The notes beneath the pieces were generated by a model that was given only the letters and a program-made list of their open reading frames with translations, did no database searches and was not told where the DNA came from. From contig NZ_JAHKNG010000014.1 of assembly GCF_018860165.1 (NCBI RefSeq), positions 25,948 to 89,947 of the forward strand: DNA of 64,000 nt, read 5' to 3'. A program made the position numbers and the translations under genes. Position 1 is the stretch's first letter. Each line of letters starts with the position of its first letter. This document shows, piece by piece, positions 27,432 to 38,623 of the stretch. This DNA is from Paracoccus marinaquae. Lineage in GTDB: Bacteria > Pseudomonadota > Alphaproteobacteria > Rhodobacterales > Rhodobacteraceae.

Positions 27432-28639
27432 GTTTCGACATCGACAAGGTCCGCGCCGATTTCCCGATCCTGTCGCGGCAGGTGAACGGCAAGCCGCTGG
27501 TCTATCTGGACAGCGGCGCCAGCGCCCAGAAGCCGCGTCAGGTCATCGACGCGATCACCCGCGCCTATGAGGGCGAATATGCCAATGTCCATCGCGGGCT
27601 GCATTTCCTGTCCAATCTCGCCACCGACAACTACGAGCGTGTCCGCGCCATCATCGCCCGCTTTCTGAACGCCCCGCGCGAGGACGAGCTGATCTTCACC
27701 AGCGGCTCGACCGAGGGGATCAACCTTGTCAGCTATGGCTGGGCCGCGCCGCGCCTGCAGCCGGGCGACGAGATCGTGCTGTCGGTGCTGGAACATCATG
27801 CCAATATCGTGCCCTGGCATTTCCTGCGCGAACGGCAGGGCGTGGCGCTGAAATGGGTCGAGCCCGAGCCCGACGGCAGCCTGCCGCCCGAAAAACTGCT
27901 GGCGGCGGTGGGGCCGAAGACCCGGCTGATCGCCGTCACCCATATGTCGAACGTGACCGGCACCGTGGTCGATGTCGCGGCGATCGCGCAGGGTACCCAT
28001 GTGCCGGTGCTGGTCGACGGCTCTCAGGCGTCGGTGCATATGCCGGTCGATGTTGCGGCGATCGGCTGCGATTTCTACTGCATCACCGGGCACAAGCTTT
28101 ACGGCCCCTCCGGCTCGGGCGCGATCTGGATCCGGGCCGAGCGTCAGGCCGAGATGCGCCCCTTCATGGGCGGCGGCGACATGATCCGCACCGTCACTCG
28201 CGAGGGTATCGACTATGCCGACCCGCCCTTGCGCTTCGAGGCGGGAACGCCCGGCATCGTCAACCAGATCGGCCTTGGCGCGGCCCTGGAATACCTGATG
28301 GATCTGGGCATGGAAAATGTCGCCGCGCATGAACGCGCGCTGCGCGACCATGCCCGCGACCGGCTGCGGGCGCTGAACTGGCTGAACGTGCAGGGCGATG
28401 CGCCGGACAAGGGGGCGATCTTTTCGATGACGATGGAGGGGGCGCATGCGCATGACCTGTCCACGATCCTCGACAAGAAGGGCATCGCCGTCCGTGCCGG
28501 CACCCATTGCGCCATGCCGCTGATGGAGTTCTACGGAATCACCGCCAGCGCGCGTGCCTCCTTCGCCATGTACAACACCACCGGCGAAGTCGATGCTTTG
28601 ATCGAAGGATTGATCTTCTGTCGCGAGCTTTTCGCCTGA
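27428..28639 (+). CDS. sufS: SufS-type cysteine desulfurase
   Basis: A 403-residue group II cysteine desulfurase that supplies persulfide sulfur to the SufBCD scaffold. The PLP lysine is in ITGHKLYGPSG, the His stacking on PLP is in SVLEHHANIVPW, the pyridine Asp is in VLVDGSQASVH, and the persulfide Cys is in RAGTHCAMPLM near residue 362. No SufE gene is seen nearby. With the short desulfurase at 21585 this operon encodes two desulfurases. Translation is coupled to the YIP1 gene. Confidence 0.96.
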   Translation: MSFDIDKVRADFPILSRQVNGKPLVYLDSGASAQKPRQVIDAITRAYEGEYANVHRGLHFLSNLATDNYERVRAIIARFLNAPREDELIFTSGSTEGINLVSYGWAAPRLQPGDEIVLSVLEHHANIVPWHFLRERQGVALKWVEPEPDGSLPPEKLLAAVGPKTRLIAVTHMSNVTGTVVDVAAIAQGTHVPVLVDGSQASVHMPVDVAAIGCDFYCITGHKLYGPSGSGAIWIRAERQAEMRPFMGGGDMIRTVTREGIDYADPPLRFEAGTPGIVNQIGLGAALEYLMDLGMENVAAHERALRDHARDRLRALNWLNVQGDAPDKGAIFSMTMEGAHAHDLSTILDKKGIAVRAGTHCAMPLMEFYGITASARASFAMYNTTGEVDALIEGLIFCRELFA

Positions 28640-28740
28640 ATCTTGCAAAGTTTTGGTAACTCGCCGAAGAATGCCCGAAATTTCTTGCCGCAAGCGGGCG
28701 GATTCTGCATCTCTCTCTGTCAGTCGGCAGGGAGACAGTC

Positions 28741-29955
28741 ATGTCCGAAATTCTGGTTCTGGGCGCGGGGATGGTCGGTGTCAGCACGGCGCTGGCGTTG
28801 CAGGCGCGGGGGCATGACGTCACCATTGTCGACCGCAACGCGCCGGGCCGCGAGACCAGCTATGGCAATGCCGGGCTGATCCAGACCGAGGCGGTCGAAC
28901 CCTATGCCATGCCGCTGGCGCCGGGCGCGCTGATCCAGATCGCCCTGGGTCGTGGCTATGACGTGAAATGGAACATTCCCGGCCTGCTGTCGCAGGCGGG
29001 CGCGGTCTTCACCTATGCCCGGAACTCGCTGCCTGCGGCACATAAGCGTGCCTCGAAAACCTGGGGCAAGCTGATCCGCCAGTCCACCGAACGCCACGGG
29101 CCGCTGATCGAGGCGGCGGGGGCGGACAACATCATTCGCCGCGACGGCTATATCGAACTGCATCGGACGCCCGCGAAGATGGAGAAGGGGCGGGCCGCGG
29201 TCGAGCGTTTCCGCACGGAATTCGGCGTCGAGGCGACGCTGCTGAATGGCAAGGAACTGCGCGCGCTGGAGCCGTCGATCAAGATCGAGATCGAGGGTGC
29301 GACCCATTGGTCCGACAGCTGGAACTGCTCGGATCCCGGCGGGTTGGTGGCGCGCTATGCGGCGCTGTTCGAAAAGCGCGGCGGGCGGGTCATCAACGGC
29401 GACGCGGGCGACCTGCACCGCAAGGGCGCGGCCTGGGTGGCCGATGAGGGCGAGGGCGAACATGCCGTCGTCGCGCTTGGGCCCTGGTCGCCGATGCTGG
29501 TGGCCCGCTATGGGCTGAAGGTGCCGATGGTCTACAAGCGCGGCTATCACCGCCACTATCACATGGACGTACCGCCGCATCATCCCATCGCCGATTTCGC
29601 AAATTCGGTGGTGCTTTCCCCGATGCGGCGGGGCCTGCGCATCGCCACCGCCGCGGAACTGACCAGCCATCCGCGCCTGCTGCCGCCGCAGCTGAGCCAT
29701 GGCGAGAAGGCCGCGAAGGAATTGTTCGGCATCGGCGCCCCGGTCGAGGCCGAGCCCTGGACCGGCCGCCGCCCCTGCATGCCCGACATGTTGCCCGTGG
29801 TGGGCCGCGTGCCGGACCAGCAGAACCTCTGGGCGCATTTCGGCCACGGCCATCAGGGCTTTACCCTTGGCCCGGTCACCGCCGAGATCCTCGCCGACGA
29901 GATGAATGGCGGCGAGGGCTGGGCCGAGCTTCAGCCGGGCCGGCTGAAGCGGTGA
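28741..29955 (+). CDS. FAD-dependent oxidoreductase, D-amino-acid dehydrogenase (DadA) family
   Basis: A 404-residue DAO-fold flavoprotein. The dinucleotide-binding motif GAGMVGVSTALALQARGHDV is at residues 8-27, and the C-terminal FAD contact reads HFGHGHQGFTLGP. It matches DadA-like dehydrogenases that oxidise D-amino acids to oxo-acids and pass electrons to the membrane. The substrate is not determined; no alanine racemase lies next to it. It follows sufS after about 100 bp and appears to be a separate unit, closed by a strong hairpin before uvrB. Confidence 0.88.
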   Translation: MSEILVLGAGMVGVSTALALQARGHDVTIVDRNAPGRETSYGNAGLIQTEAVEPYAMPLAPGALIQIALGRGYDVKWNIPGLLSQAGAVFTYARNSLPAAHKRASKTWGKLIRQSTERHGPLIEAAGADNIIRRDGYIELHRTPAKMEKGRAAVERFRTEFGVEATLLNGKELRALEPSIKIEIEGATHWSDSWNCSDPGGLVARYAALFEKRGGRVINGDAGDLHRKGAAWVADEGEGEHAVVALGPWSPMLVARYGLKVPMVYKRGYHRHYHMDVPPHHPIADFANSVVLSPMRRGLRIATAAELTSHPRLLPPQLSHGEKAAKELFGIGAPVEAEPWTGRRPCMPDMLPVVGRVPDQQNLWAHFGHGHQGFTLGPVTAEILADEMNGGEGWAELQPGRLKR

Positions 29956-29959
29956 CCGC

Positions 29960-29982
29960 CTGCTGACGCAATCCGTCAGCAG
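29960..29982 (+). terminator. 9-bp perfect hairpin after the DadA-like gene
   Basis: CTGCTGACG (29960-29968) and CGTCAGCAG (29974-29982) pair perfectly around the loop CAATC, five bases after the stop codon. No T-run follows. A TTGACT sequence just downstream (29989-29994) could be the -35 element for uvrB. Confidence 0.5.
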
Positions 29983-30023
29983 CCCGGCTTGACTTTCGCC
30001 ATCGTGCGACCACCTTGACGGCC

Positions 30024-32210
<2,187 letters not shown>

Positions 32211-32330
32211 GGCCGGCGGTCGAGGTCAGGGCGCTATCTGTCGGAATGGTTAGAACACAACAAAACCTGTTGGAATCTGCCTGTGAACGGCTATTACTTG
32301 TCCCGAAATTTCATCAGTAGAGGTGTTCTC

Positions 32331-33164
32331 ATGCCGGTTCTCGCCCTTGATCCCGAAACGCTGGAAATGGATGCCGAGGTCGCCAAGGCGGCGGGCAAGG
32401 CCGCGTCCGACGAATATCGCAACCGCAAGCCCTATCCCTATGGCGGCTTTGACGATTTCCTGCCCGAAGAGGTGCTGGACCGGGTGCGCGAGGATCTGAA
32501 GCAGTTGCCCGAAAGCGAGACCAGCTTTGACCGGCCGCAGGAAAAGCTGAAGACCAGCTATATTCCCGAACGCCTGCCACCCTATACGCGGAACCTGTTC
32601 TACACGCTGAACTCAAGGCCCTTCGTGCAGTTCCTTGAAAACATGACCGGCATCAAGGGGCTTATCCCGGATCCCTATTTCGCCGGCGGTGGCATCCATA
32701 TGGTCGCCAATGGCGGGCATCTGGATATCCATGCCGATTTCAACCACAACGCCATCCTCAATCTGGAACGCCGCCTGAATGTCCTGATCTACCTGAACAA
32801 GGACTGGAAAGAGGAATATGGCGGCTCGTTCGAGATCTGGAACAACGAGATGACCGAACAGGTGGCCAGTTTCGTGCCGCAGTTCAACCGGATGGTCTGC
32901 TTCAATACCGGCTCGACCACCTGGCATGGCAACCCGACGACGGTGAACCACCCGGAAGGTCAGCCGCGGATGTCGATGGCGCTGTATTATTATACCGCGA
33001 CCTGGGATGGCACCAAGAAATCCCATACCACCCTGTTCAAGCCGCGCCCCGGCACCGCCGATGAGGCTGATCGGGAAACGCGGCGGAACGAGATTCTGCA
33101 GGACGTTCTGCCGCCGGTCATGTATCGCCGGGTGATCGGCCCGCTGCGCCGGCTGGGGTTCTGA
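32331..33164 (+). CDS. 2-oxoglutarate/Fe(II)-dependent oxygenase (prolyl-hydroxylase-like)
   Basis: A 277-residue protein with the double-stranded beta-helix iron site. The proximal HxD is in GHLDIHADFNHN (about residues 136-147), the distal His is in STTWHGNPTTV, and the Arg that would bind 2-oxoglutarate is in QPRMSMALYYYT. This is the 2OG-FeII_Oxy_3 class, whose bacterial members hydroxylate proteins, free amino acids or nucleotide-sugar products; the substrate is unknown. The start at 32331 follows AGAGGTGTTCTC. The neighbours give no pathway. Confidence 0.87.
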   Translation: MPVLALDPETLEMDAEVAKAAGKAASDEYRNRKPYPYGGFDDFLPEEVLDRVREDLKQLPESETSFDRPQEKLKTSYIPERLPPYTRNLFYTLNSRPFVQFLENMTGIKGLIPDPYFAGGGIHMVANGGHLDIHADFNHNAILNLERRLNVLIYLNKDWKEEYGGSFEIWNNEMTEQVASFVPQFNRMVCFNTGSTTWHGNPTTVNHPEGQPRMSMALYYYTATWDGTKKSHTTLFKPRPGTADEADRETRRNEILQDVLPPVMYRRVIGPLRRLGF

Positions 33165-33190
33165 CGGGGCAGGACGCCCCGCCGTCCGGC

Positions 33191-33463
33191 TCAGTCGCAG
33201 GCCACGCGCTGGATCCAGCCCTTGTCATCGACATGGACGTTCACCCTGAACGGGCTGAAGTCCTGCGTGACCGCCTGGCCGGGGCTGATGACCCGGACGG
33301 GGCGATCCTCGGGCAGGGTGACATCACCGATATTCTGCCCGACCAGTGCCTGATTGTCATCGGGGCTGCAGAACGGCGGGCGCTCGGTCGTCTTGGCGGG
33401 GGCGCAGGCGGTCAGCGCGGCGAGTGCCACAAGGGGAAGCGCGGTGCGGGTGATTCTGAACAT
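33191..33463 (-). CDS. I78 family peptidase-inhibitor lipoprotein
   Basis: A 90-residue secreted protein. The signal peptide ends in a lipobox (LAALTACAP; Cys at about residue 20). The mature part shows the I78 pattern: a Cys, then QALVGQNIGD, PVRVISPGQAVTQDFSPFR, and a terminal RVACD Cys that could form a disulfide. Such inhibitors block serine proteases in the periplasm. It is a single minus-strand gene inserted between plus-strand genes. Confidence 0.85.
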   Translation of the reverse strand: MFRITRTALPLVALAALTACAPAKTTERPPFCSPDDNQALVGQNIGDVTLPEDRPVRVISPGQAVTQDFSPFRVNVHVDDKGWIQRVACD

Positions 33464-33607
33464 GATGTGCCTTTCCCTGTAATGCTGCCGGCCGGCAGTT
33501 TCTCTGCCAGCCTAACGCCTTCCGCCCGGTCGCGTTCCCGCAGGGCTTGCACAGATCCGGCGGATTGGCGATAAACTGCCCGGAATCGTCAGCAAATGGG
33601 GCCGACC

Positions 33608-33919
33608 ATGCGTGTCCGTATCTTCCAGCCAGCCCGCAACGCCATGCAGTCCGGCACCGCGCGGAGCAAGGGCTGGGTGCTGGAATTTCCTGCAGCCGAC
33701 CCGCGCGCGATCGATCCGCTGATGGGCTGGACCAGCAGCGATGATACCCAGAGCCAGGTGCGGCTGCGTTTCGAGACCCGTAAGCAGGCCGAGGCCTATG
33801 CGCGCGAGCAGGGGCTGGACTATGTCGTGCAGGATCCGCACGCACGTTCGGCCAATGTCCGCCCGCGCGGCTACGGCGAGAATTTCGCCACCGACCGTCG
33901 CGCTCCGTGGACCCACTGA
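33608..33919 (+). CDS. NDUFS4-type complex I accessory subunit (ETC complex I subunit conserved region)
   Basis: A 103-residue protein matching the alphaproteobacterial NDUFS4/18-kDa subunit of NADH:ubiquinone oxidoreductase. Visible are [16 protein letters not shown], the signature [16 protein letters not shown], then [10 protein letters not shown], and a terminal segment [17 protein letters not shown]. An ATG four codons upstream (33596) is an alternative start. As in other alphaproteobacteria it lies alone, away from the nuo operon. Mitochondria inherited this subunit from the same lineage. Confidence 0.9.
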   Translation: MRVRIFQPARNAMQSGTARSKGWVLEFPAADPRAIDPLMGWTSSDDTQSQVRLRFETRKQAEAYAREQGLDYVVQDPHARSANVRPRGYGENFATDRRAPWTH

Positions 33920-34096
33920 CCTTTTGAGGCATCGGACGGGTTGTTCGTGCAGATCGTTGACATGCCGCGATCCTTGAAGGACCCTTGCCTTTCGGTCCCG
34001 CGCGTCACTGCCCCTTGGCGCGCTGACATGTGACCGAGACCGCGGCGCATCATCCACGATATTGACGCACCGGGCGGCTCTGGCTACCAGCATCCG

Positions 34097-35041
34097 ATGA
34101 CCTTCGATCCACCCACGCCGCGCGGCGTGCTGACCCCGAACCGACCGCTCGACGCGCTGACATGGCTGCGCGTCGGTGGCCCCGCCGACTGGCTGTTCCA
34201 GCCTGCCGATGTGGACGATCTGGCCGGTTTTCTCGCCGCGCTCGACCCGGCCGTGCCGGTCTTTACGATCGGCGTCGGCAGTAACCTGATCATCCGCGAT
34301 GGCGGTATCCGCGGTCTGGTGATCCGGCTGGGGCGCGGGTTCAACGGCATCGAAATCGACGGCGACACGGTCACTTGTGGTGCCGCCGCGCTGGACGCCC
34401 ATGTCGCCCGACGCGCCGGCGATGCGGGGCTCGACCTCAGCTTCCTGCGCACCATCCCGGGCAGCATCGGCGGGGCGGTGCGGATGAATGCCGGCTGCTA
34501 TGGGTACTACGTCGCCGATCATCTGACCCAGGTCCGCGCCGTCACACGCGACGGCAGACAGGTGGTCCTGATGCCGCAGGATCTGCGATTCGGGTATCGT
34601 CACTCTGAACTGCCCGACGGCTGGATCATTACCGAAGCCAGCTTCCGGGCCGAACGTGGCGATCCCGATGCGCTGCATGAGAAGATGGCGCAGCAGCTGG
34701 CGAAACGTGACGAGACGCAGCCCACGAAGGAACGCAGTGCCGGCTCGACCTTCCGCAACCCGGCGGGGTTCAGCTCGACCGGCCGCGCCGATGACAGCCA
34801 CGACCTGAAGGCGTGGTCGCTGATCGACCGGGCGGGTCTGCGCGGCCATAGTTGGGGCGGGGCGCAGATGTCGGAAAAGCACCCGAACTTCCTGCTGAAC
34901 ACCGGGGGTGCCAGTGCCGCCGAACTGGAGGCCCTGGGCGAGCTGGTCCGGCGCCGGGTGCTGGAGGACAGCGGGCATGAGCTGCAATGGGAGGTGATCC
35001 GCGTCGGCGAGCCGCTGCCCGAGGGCGGGAAATCGGGCTGA
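34097..35041 (+). CDS. murB: UDP-N-acetylenolpyruvoylglucosamine reductase
   Basis: A 314-residue FAD enzyme that makes UDP-MurNAc. FAD contacts are [21 protein letters not shown] and [21 protein letters not shown]; the catalytic Ser is in [11 protein letters not shown] and the Glu is near the C-terminus. It opens the cell-wall/division run on the plus strand. In most relatives murG and murC (and a DUF2484 gene) precede it, but here the upstream neighbour is the NDUFS4-type gene, 177 bp away. Confidence 0.96.
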   Translation: MTFDPPTPRGVLTPNRPLDALTWLRVGGPADWLFQPADVDDLAGFLAALDPAVPVFTIGVGSNLIIRDGGIRGLVIRLGRGFNGIEIDGDTVTCGAAALDAHVARRAGDAGLDLSFLRTIPGSIGGAVRMNAGCYGYYVADHLTQVRAVTRDGRQVVLMPQDLRFGYRHSELPDGWIITEASFRAERGDPDALHEKMAQQLAKRDETQPTKERSAGSTFRNPAGFSSTGRADDSHDLKAWSLIDRAGLRGHSWGGAQMSEKHPNFLLNTGGASAAELEALGELVRRRVLEDSGHELQWEVIRVGEPLPEGGKSG

Positions 35042-35188
35042 GTCAATATTCTCAGCCGGTTGGCGAGAATTGCTCTTTTGCGATTCGGCCTTTGCGGCTA
35101 TTCTTGCAAAATATTGTGCAGGACCGGGGCGAACCCGGCCGCGCAGAAGGCATGAAGCCCGGATCAACCGGGCGCGAAAGGCGAAATC

Positions 35189-36124
35189 GTGGCGGGCAGG
35201 TCGAGCAGGACAGCCCACACCGTAGCCGTTCTGATGGGCGGACCCTCGGCCGAGCGCGAGGTGTCCCTGTCCTCGGGGCGCGAATGCGCGGCAGCGCTGC
35301 GGGTGGCGGGCTATGAGGTAATCGAGGTCGAACTCGGGGCGGACCGGGACGGCGATGCCGTCGCGCGGCTTGCCGGGATGCGGCCGGATGTCGTCTTCAA
35401 CGCCCTGCATGGCCGCTGGGGCGAGGATGGCTGCGTGCAGGGCGTGCTGGAATGGCTGGACCTGCCCTATACACATTCGGGCGTGCTGGCCTCGGCCATG
35501 GCGATGGACAAGACCGTCTCGAAGCAGGTGCTGCGCGAGGCTGGGTTGCCGGTGCTGGAAAGCCTGATCGCCGATGCCGACGAGGTGCGCCGCCGCCATG
35601 TCATGGCGCCGCCCTATGTGGTCAAGCCGAATGACGAGGGCTCGTCGGTCGGCGTCTATATCGTGCATGACGGTGCCAACCAGCCGCCGCAACTGGCCGC
35701 GACCATGCCCGGACGGGTGATGGTCGAGACCTATGCGCCGGGGCGCGAACTGACTACCGCCGTGCTGGGCGATCGCGGGCTGGGCGTGACCGAGATCATC
35801 ACCGATGGCTGGTATGATTACGACGCGAAATACAAGACCGGCGGATCGCGACATGTCGTTCCGGCCGGGATTCCCGAACAGATCACCGAGGCCTGCCTTG
35901 ATTATGCGGTCAGGGCCCATCGTGCCCTTGGCTGCCGTGGCCTGACCCGGACCGACTTCCGCTGGGACGAGACGCGCGGGCTGGACGGGCTGATCATCCT
36001 CGAGATCAACACCCAGCCGGGCATGACGCCGACCTCGCTGGCCCCGGAACAGGCGGCCCATGCCGGAATCGACTTCCCCGCGCTGATGCGCTGGATGGTG
36101 GAGGATGCACTGTGTCGGTCGTGA
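35189..36124 (+). CDS. ddl: D-alanine-D-alanine ligase
   Basis: A 311-residue ATP-grasp ligase that makes D-Ala-D-Ala for peptidoglycan. Motifs include [17 protein letters not shown] (N-terminal, with the substrate-binding Glu and Ser), [44 protein letters not shown] and [13 protein letters not shown]. The start is a GTG at 35189 after AAAGGCGAAATC, preceded by a hairpin at 35157-35173. The stop overlaps ftsQ by 13 nt. Confidence 0.95.
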   Translation: MAGRSSRTAHTVAVLMGGPSAEREVSLSSGRECAAALRVAGYEVIEVELGADRDGDAVARLAGMRPDVVFNALHGRWGEDGCVQGVLEWLDLPYTHSGVLASAMAMDKTVSKQVLREAGLPVLESLIADADEVRRRHVMAPPYVVKPNDEGSSVGVYIVHDGANQPPQLAATMPGRVMVETYAPGRELTTAVLGDRGLGVTEIITDGWYDYDAKYKTGGSRHVVPAGIPEQITEACLDYAVRAHRALGCRGLTRTDFRWDETRGLDGLIILEINTQPGMTPTSLAPEQAAHAGIDFPALMRWMVEDALCRS

Positions 36125-37065
36125 TCGATCATCGTCCGGGCCGCCAGCCGCAGCAGACGCCCGAACAGCCGCGCCTGCGCCGCGATCCGGCGCCGTCGCG
36201 GCTGAAATACCGGCTGGAACGGATCTGGCTGCGACCGCTTTATCGTCGTCTCGTTCGGGTCGGGGGGCCGGCCTTCCTGATCGCGATGACGGCGGGCATC
36301 TGGCTGTCGGACGAGGATCGGCGCGCGACGCTGACCGGCGGCATCGCCGGGCTGGTCGACAAGGTCCAGAGCCGCGAGGCATTCCAGGTTCGCTTGATGA
36401 CGGTCGAGGGCGCCTCGCCCGTCGTCGACAAGGCGCTGCGCGCCATGCTGCCGGTCGATCTGCCGGCCTCCAGTTTCGATATCGATCTGCCGGCGCTACG
36501 GCTGCAGGTGATGCAGCTGGACGCGATCGAATCCATCGATCTGCGCATCAAGCCGGGCGGCATCCTGTCGGCGGTGGTCACCGAACGTCAGCCGGCGCTG
36601 CTGTGGCGCCATGCGCGCGGGATCGAGATCCTCGACCGAAGCGGGCATCGCGTGGCCAGCGTCACCTCGCGCGAGGTGCGCCCCGACCTGCCGCTGATCG
36701 CGGGCGAGGGGGGCGATCTGGCGACGGCCGAGGCGCTGGAACTGCTGGACGCCGCCGGGCCGATCCTGCCGCGCGTGCGCGGGCTGATCCGCCGGGGCGA
36801 GCGGCGGTGGGACCTGCTGCTGGACCACGGCCAGCGGATCATGCTGCCCGAGAGCGGTGCGGTGATCGCGCTTGAGGCGGCGATCGCGCTCGACCGGGCC
36901 GAGGACATGCTGGGCCGCGATGTGAAGGTGGTCGATCTGCGCGACCCGTCGCGGCCGGTGCTGCGGCTGGGCGTGGACGCGCGCAACACGATCCGTTCGG
37001 CCCGGGGCCTGCCGATGCTGGGGCCTGACGGGACCGTTCTCGAAGACGACAGGAAAGGGGGCTGA
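36112..37065 (+). CDS. ftsQ: cell division protein FtsQ
   Basis: A 317-residue bitopic divisome protein. It has a basic cytoplasmic N-terminus, one membrane segment at about residues 48-66 ([15 protein letters not shown]), a POTRA domain ([12 protein letters not shown]), and an FtsQ beta domain with [12 protein letters not shown]. The start is a GTG at 36112 with GGAGG 8-12 bases upstream, inside the ddl 3' end. FtsQ links FtsA/FtsZ-side and periplasmic division proteins; ftsA follows after four bases. Confidence 0.92.
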   Translation: MSVVIDHRPGRQPQQTPEQPRLRRDPAPSRLKYRLERIWLRPLYRRLVRVGGPAFLIAMTAGIWLSDEDRRATLTGGIAGLVDKVQSREAFQVRLMTVEGASPVVDKALRAMLPVDLPASSFDIDLPALRLQVMQLDAIESIDLRIKPGGILSAVVTERQPALLWRHARGIEILDRSGHRVASVTSREVRPDLPLIAGEGGDLATAEALELLDAAGPILPRVRGLIRRGERRWDLLLDHGQRIMLPESGAVIALEAAIALDRAEDMLGRDVKVVDLRDPSRPVLRLGVDARNTIRSARGLPMLGPDGTVLEDDRKGG

Positions 37066-37069
37066 GGCG

Positions 37070-38404
37070 ATGGCGGAACTGTACCAGATGCAGCGGGCGA
37101 TGCGGAATATCCGGCGTGCGGCCCTGCAACGCGGCGTGATCGGCATTCTCGATATCGGCACCTCGAAGATTGCCTGCATGGTGCTGAAATTCGACGGCAC
37201 CGGTACCTTCCGCGAAACTGACGGCGTCGGGCCGATGGCCGGGCAGGCCAATTTCCGCGTCATCGGTTCGGCCTCGACCCGCTCGCGCGGGATGCGGCAT
37301 GGCGAGATCGAGACCATGGCCGAAACCGAACGCGCCATCCGCACCGTGGTTGCCGCCGCGCAGAAGGTGGCGGGCGTGCGCATCGACCACGTCATCGCCT
37401 GTCTCGCGGGCGGGCGTCCGGCCTCCTATGGGCTGGCGGGCGAGATCGTGCTGCAATCGGGCAAGGTTGCCGAACATGACGTGGCCTCGGTTCTGGCCGC
37501 CTGCGATGTGCCGGATTTCGGGCGCGGGCGCGAGGTGCTGCACGCCCAGCCGGTGAACTTCGCGGTGGACAACCGCAGCGGCCTGGCCGATCCGCGTGAT
37601 CATGCCGGCAACCGGCTGGCCTGCGACATGCATGTCCTGACCGTCGAGGGCGATGTGCTGGGCAATGTGGTCCAGTGCATCCGTCGCTGCGATCTGGAAC
37701 TGGCGGGCATCGCCTCGGCCTCCTATGCCTCGGCGCGCGCAAGCCTGGTCGAGGACGAGCAGGAACTGGGGGCGGCCTGCGTCGATCTGGGCGGCGGCGG
37801 TACCAGTGTTTCGATCTTCATCAGGAAACACATGATCTTTTCCGACAATGTCCGCATCGGCGGCAACCTCGTGACGCAGGATATCGCGCAGGGGCTGCGG
37901 GTGCCCCTGCCGGTGGCCGAGCGGCTGAAGACGCTGAATGGCGGGGTCGAGGCCACCGGGCGCGACGACCGCGACATGATCGAGGTCGGCGGCGAGACCG
38001 GCGACTGGGAGGCCGACCGCCGCACCGTCAGCCGCGCCGACATCATCGGCGTGATGCGGCCGCGGATCGAGGAAATCCTTGAGAATGTCAGGCAGATGCT
38101 TGATGCGGCGGGCTTCGACTACATGCCCAGCCAGCAGATCGTGCTGACCGGCGGCGGCAGCCAGATCCCCGGTCTTGACGGGCTGGCCGCCCGCATCCTC
38201 GGGCCGAATATCCGCTGTGGCCGGCCGCTGCGGATCGACGGCCTCGCGCATCAGTTCACCAATCCCGGCTTTTCCAGCGCCGTTGGCCTCGCCCTGTTCG
38301 CGGCGCATCCGCAGGACGAATGGTGGGATTTCGAGATGCCGGCCGAAGCCTATCCCGCGCGCAGCCTGCGGCGGGCCTATCGCTGGTTCCGCAATAACTG
38401 GTGA
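37070..38404 (+). CDS. ftsA: cell division protein FtsA
   Basis: A 444-residue actin-like ATPase that tethers FtsZ to the membrane. The phosphate-1 motif is VIGILDIGTSKIACMVLKF (about residues 23-41), the phosphate-2 motif is LGGGGTSVSIF, and the adenosine motif is VLTGGGSQIPGL. The C-terminal amphipathic helix is basic and Trp/Tyr-rich (SLRRAYRWFRNNW). The length is typical for alphaproteobacteria. Confidence 0.96.
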   Translation: MAELYQMQRAMRNIRRAALQRGVIGILDIGTSKIACMVLKFDGTGTFRETDGVGPMAGQANFRVIGSASTRSRGMRHGEIETMAETERAIRTVVAAAQKVAGVRIDHVIACLAGGRPASYGLAGEIVLQSGKVAEHDVASVLAACDVPDFGRGREVLHAQPVNFAVDNRSGLADPRDHAGNRLACDMHVLTVEGDVLGNVVQCIRRCDLELAGIASASYASARASLVEDEQELGAACVDLGGGGTSVSIFIRKHMIFSDNVRIGGNLVTQDIAQGLRVPLPVAERLKTLNGGVEATGRDDRDMIEVGGETGDWEADRRTVSRADIIGVMRPRIEEILENVRQMLDAAGFDYMPSQQIVLTGGGSQIPGLDGLAARILGPNIRCGRPLRIDGLAHQFTNPGFSSAVGLALFAAHPQDEWWDFEMPAEAYPARSLRRAYRWFRNNW

Positions 38405-38623
38405 TCGGGACAACCCGGACTATGGGGGCATCAGCCGGTGCCCACAATATTCTGCGGCCTCAGCAAGATGCCGCCGATTCTTGCTGCGCGAACCGCCATA
38501 TTTTGCGGTTTTGCGCCGTTTTTCGGGTGACGCGCAAGCCACGAGAGGCTACGATTGATGCTAATACGGGGGATTCGGGCGGGCGCTCCGGCCCGTCGAG
38601 AACAGAAAAAACAGGCGGAAACC

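Noticed and set aside
33920..34096. Search for a tRNA between the NDUFS4-type gene and murB
   Set aside because: Neither strand gives a T-arm GTTCGA-type sequence or a cloverleaf; only short weak stems are seen.
35157..35173. GCCCGG-ATCAA-CCGGGC hairpin upstream of ddl as a riboswitch
   Set aside because: A single short stem without a known aptamer pattern; mentioned only as a local structure.
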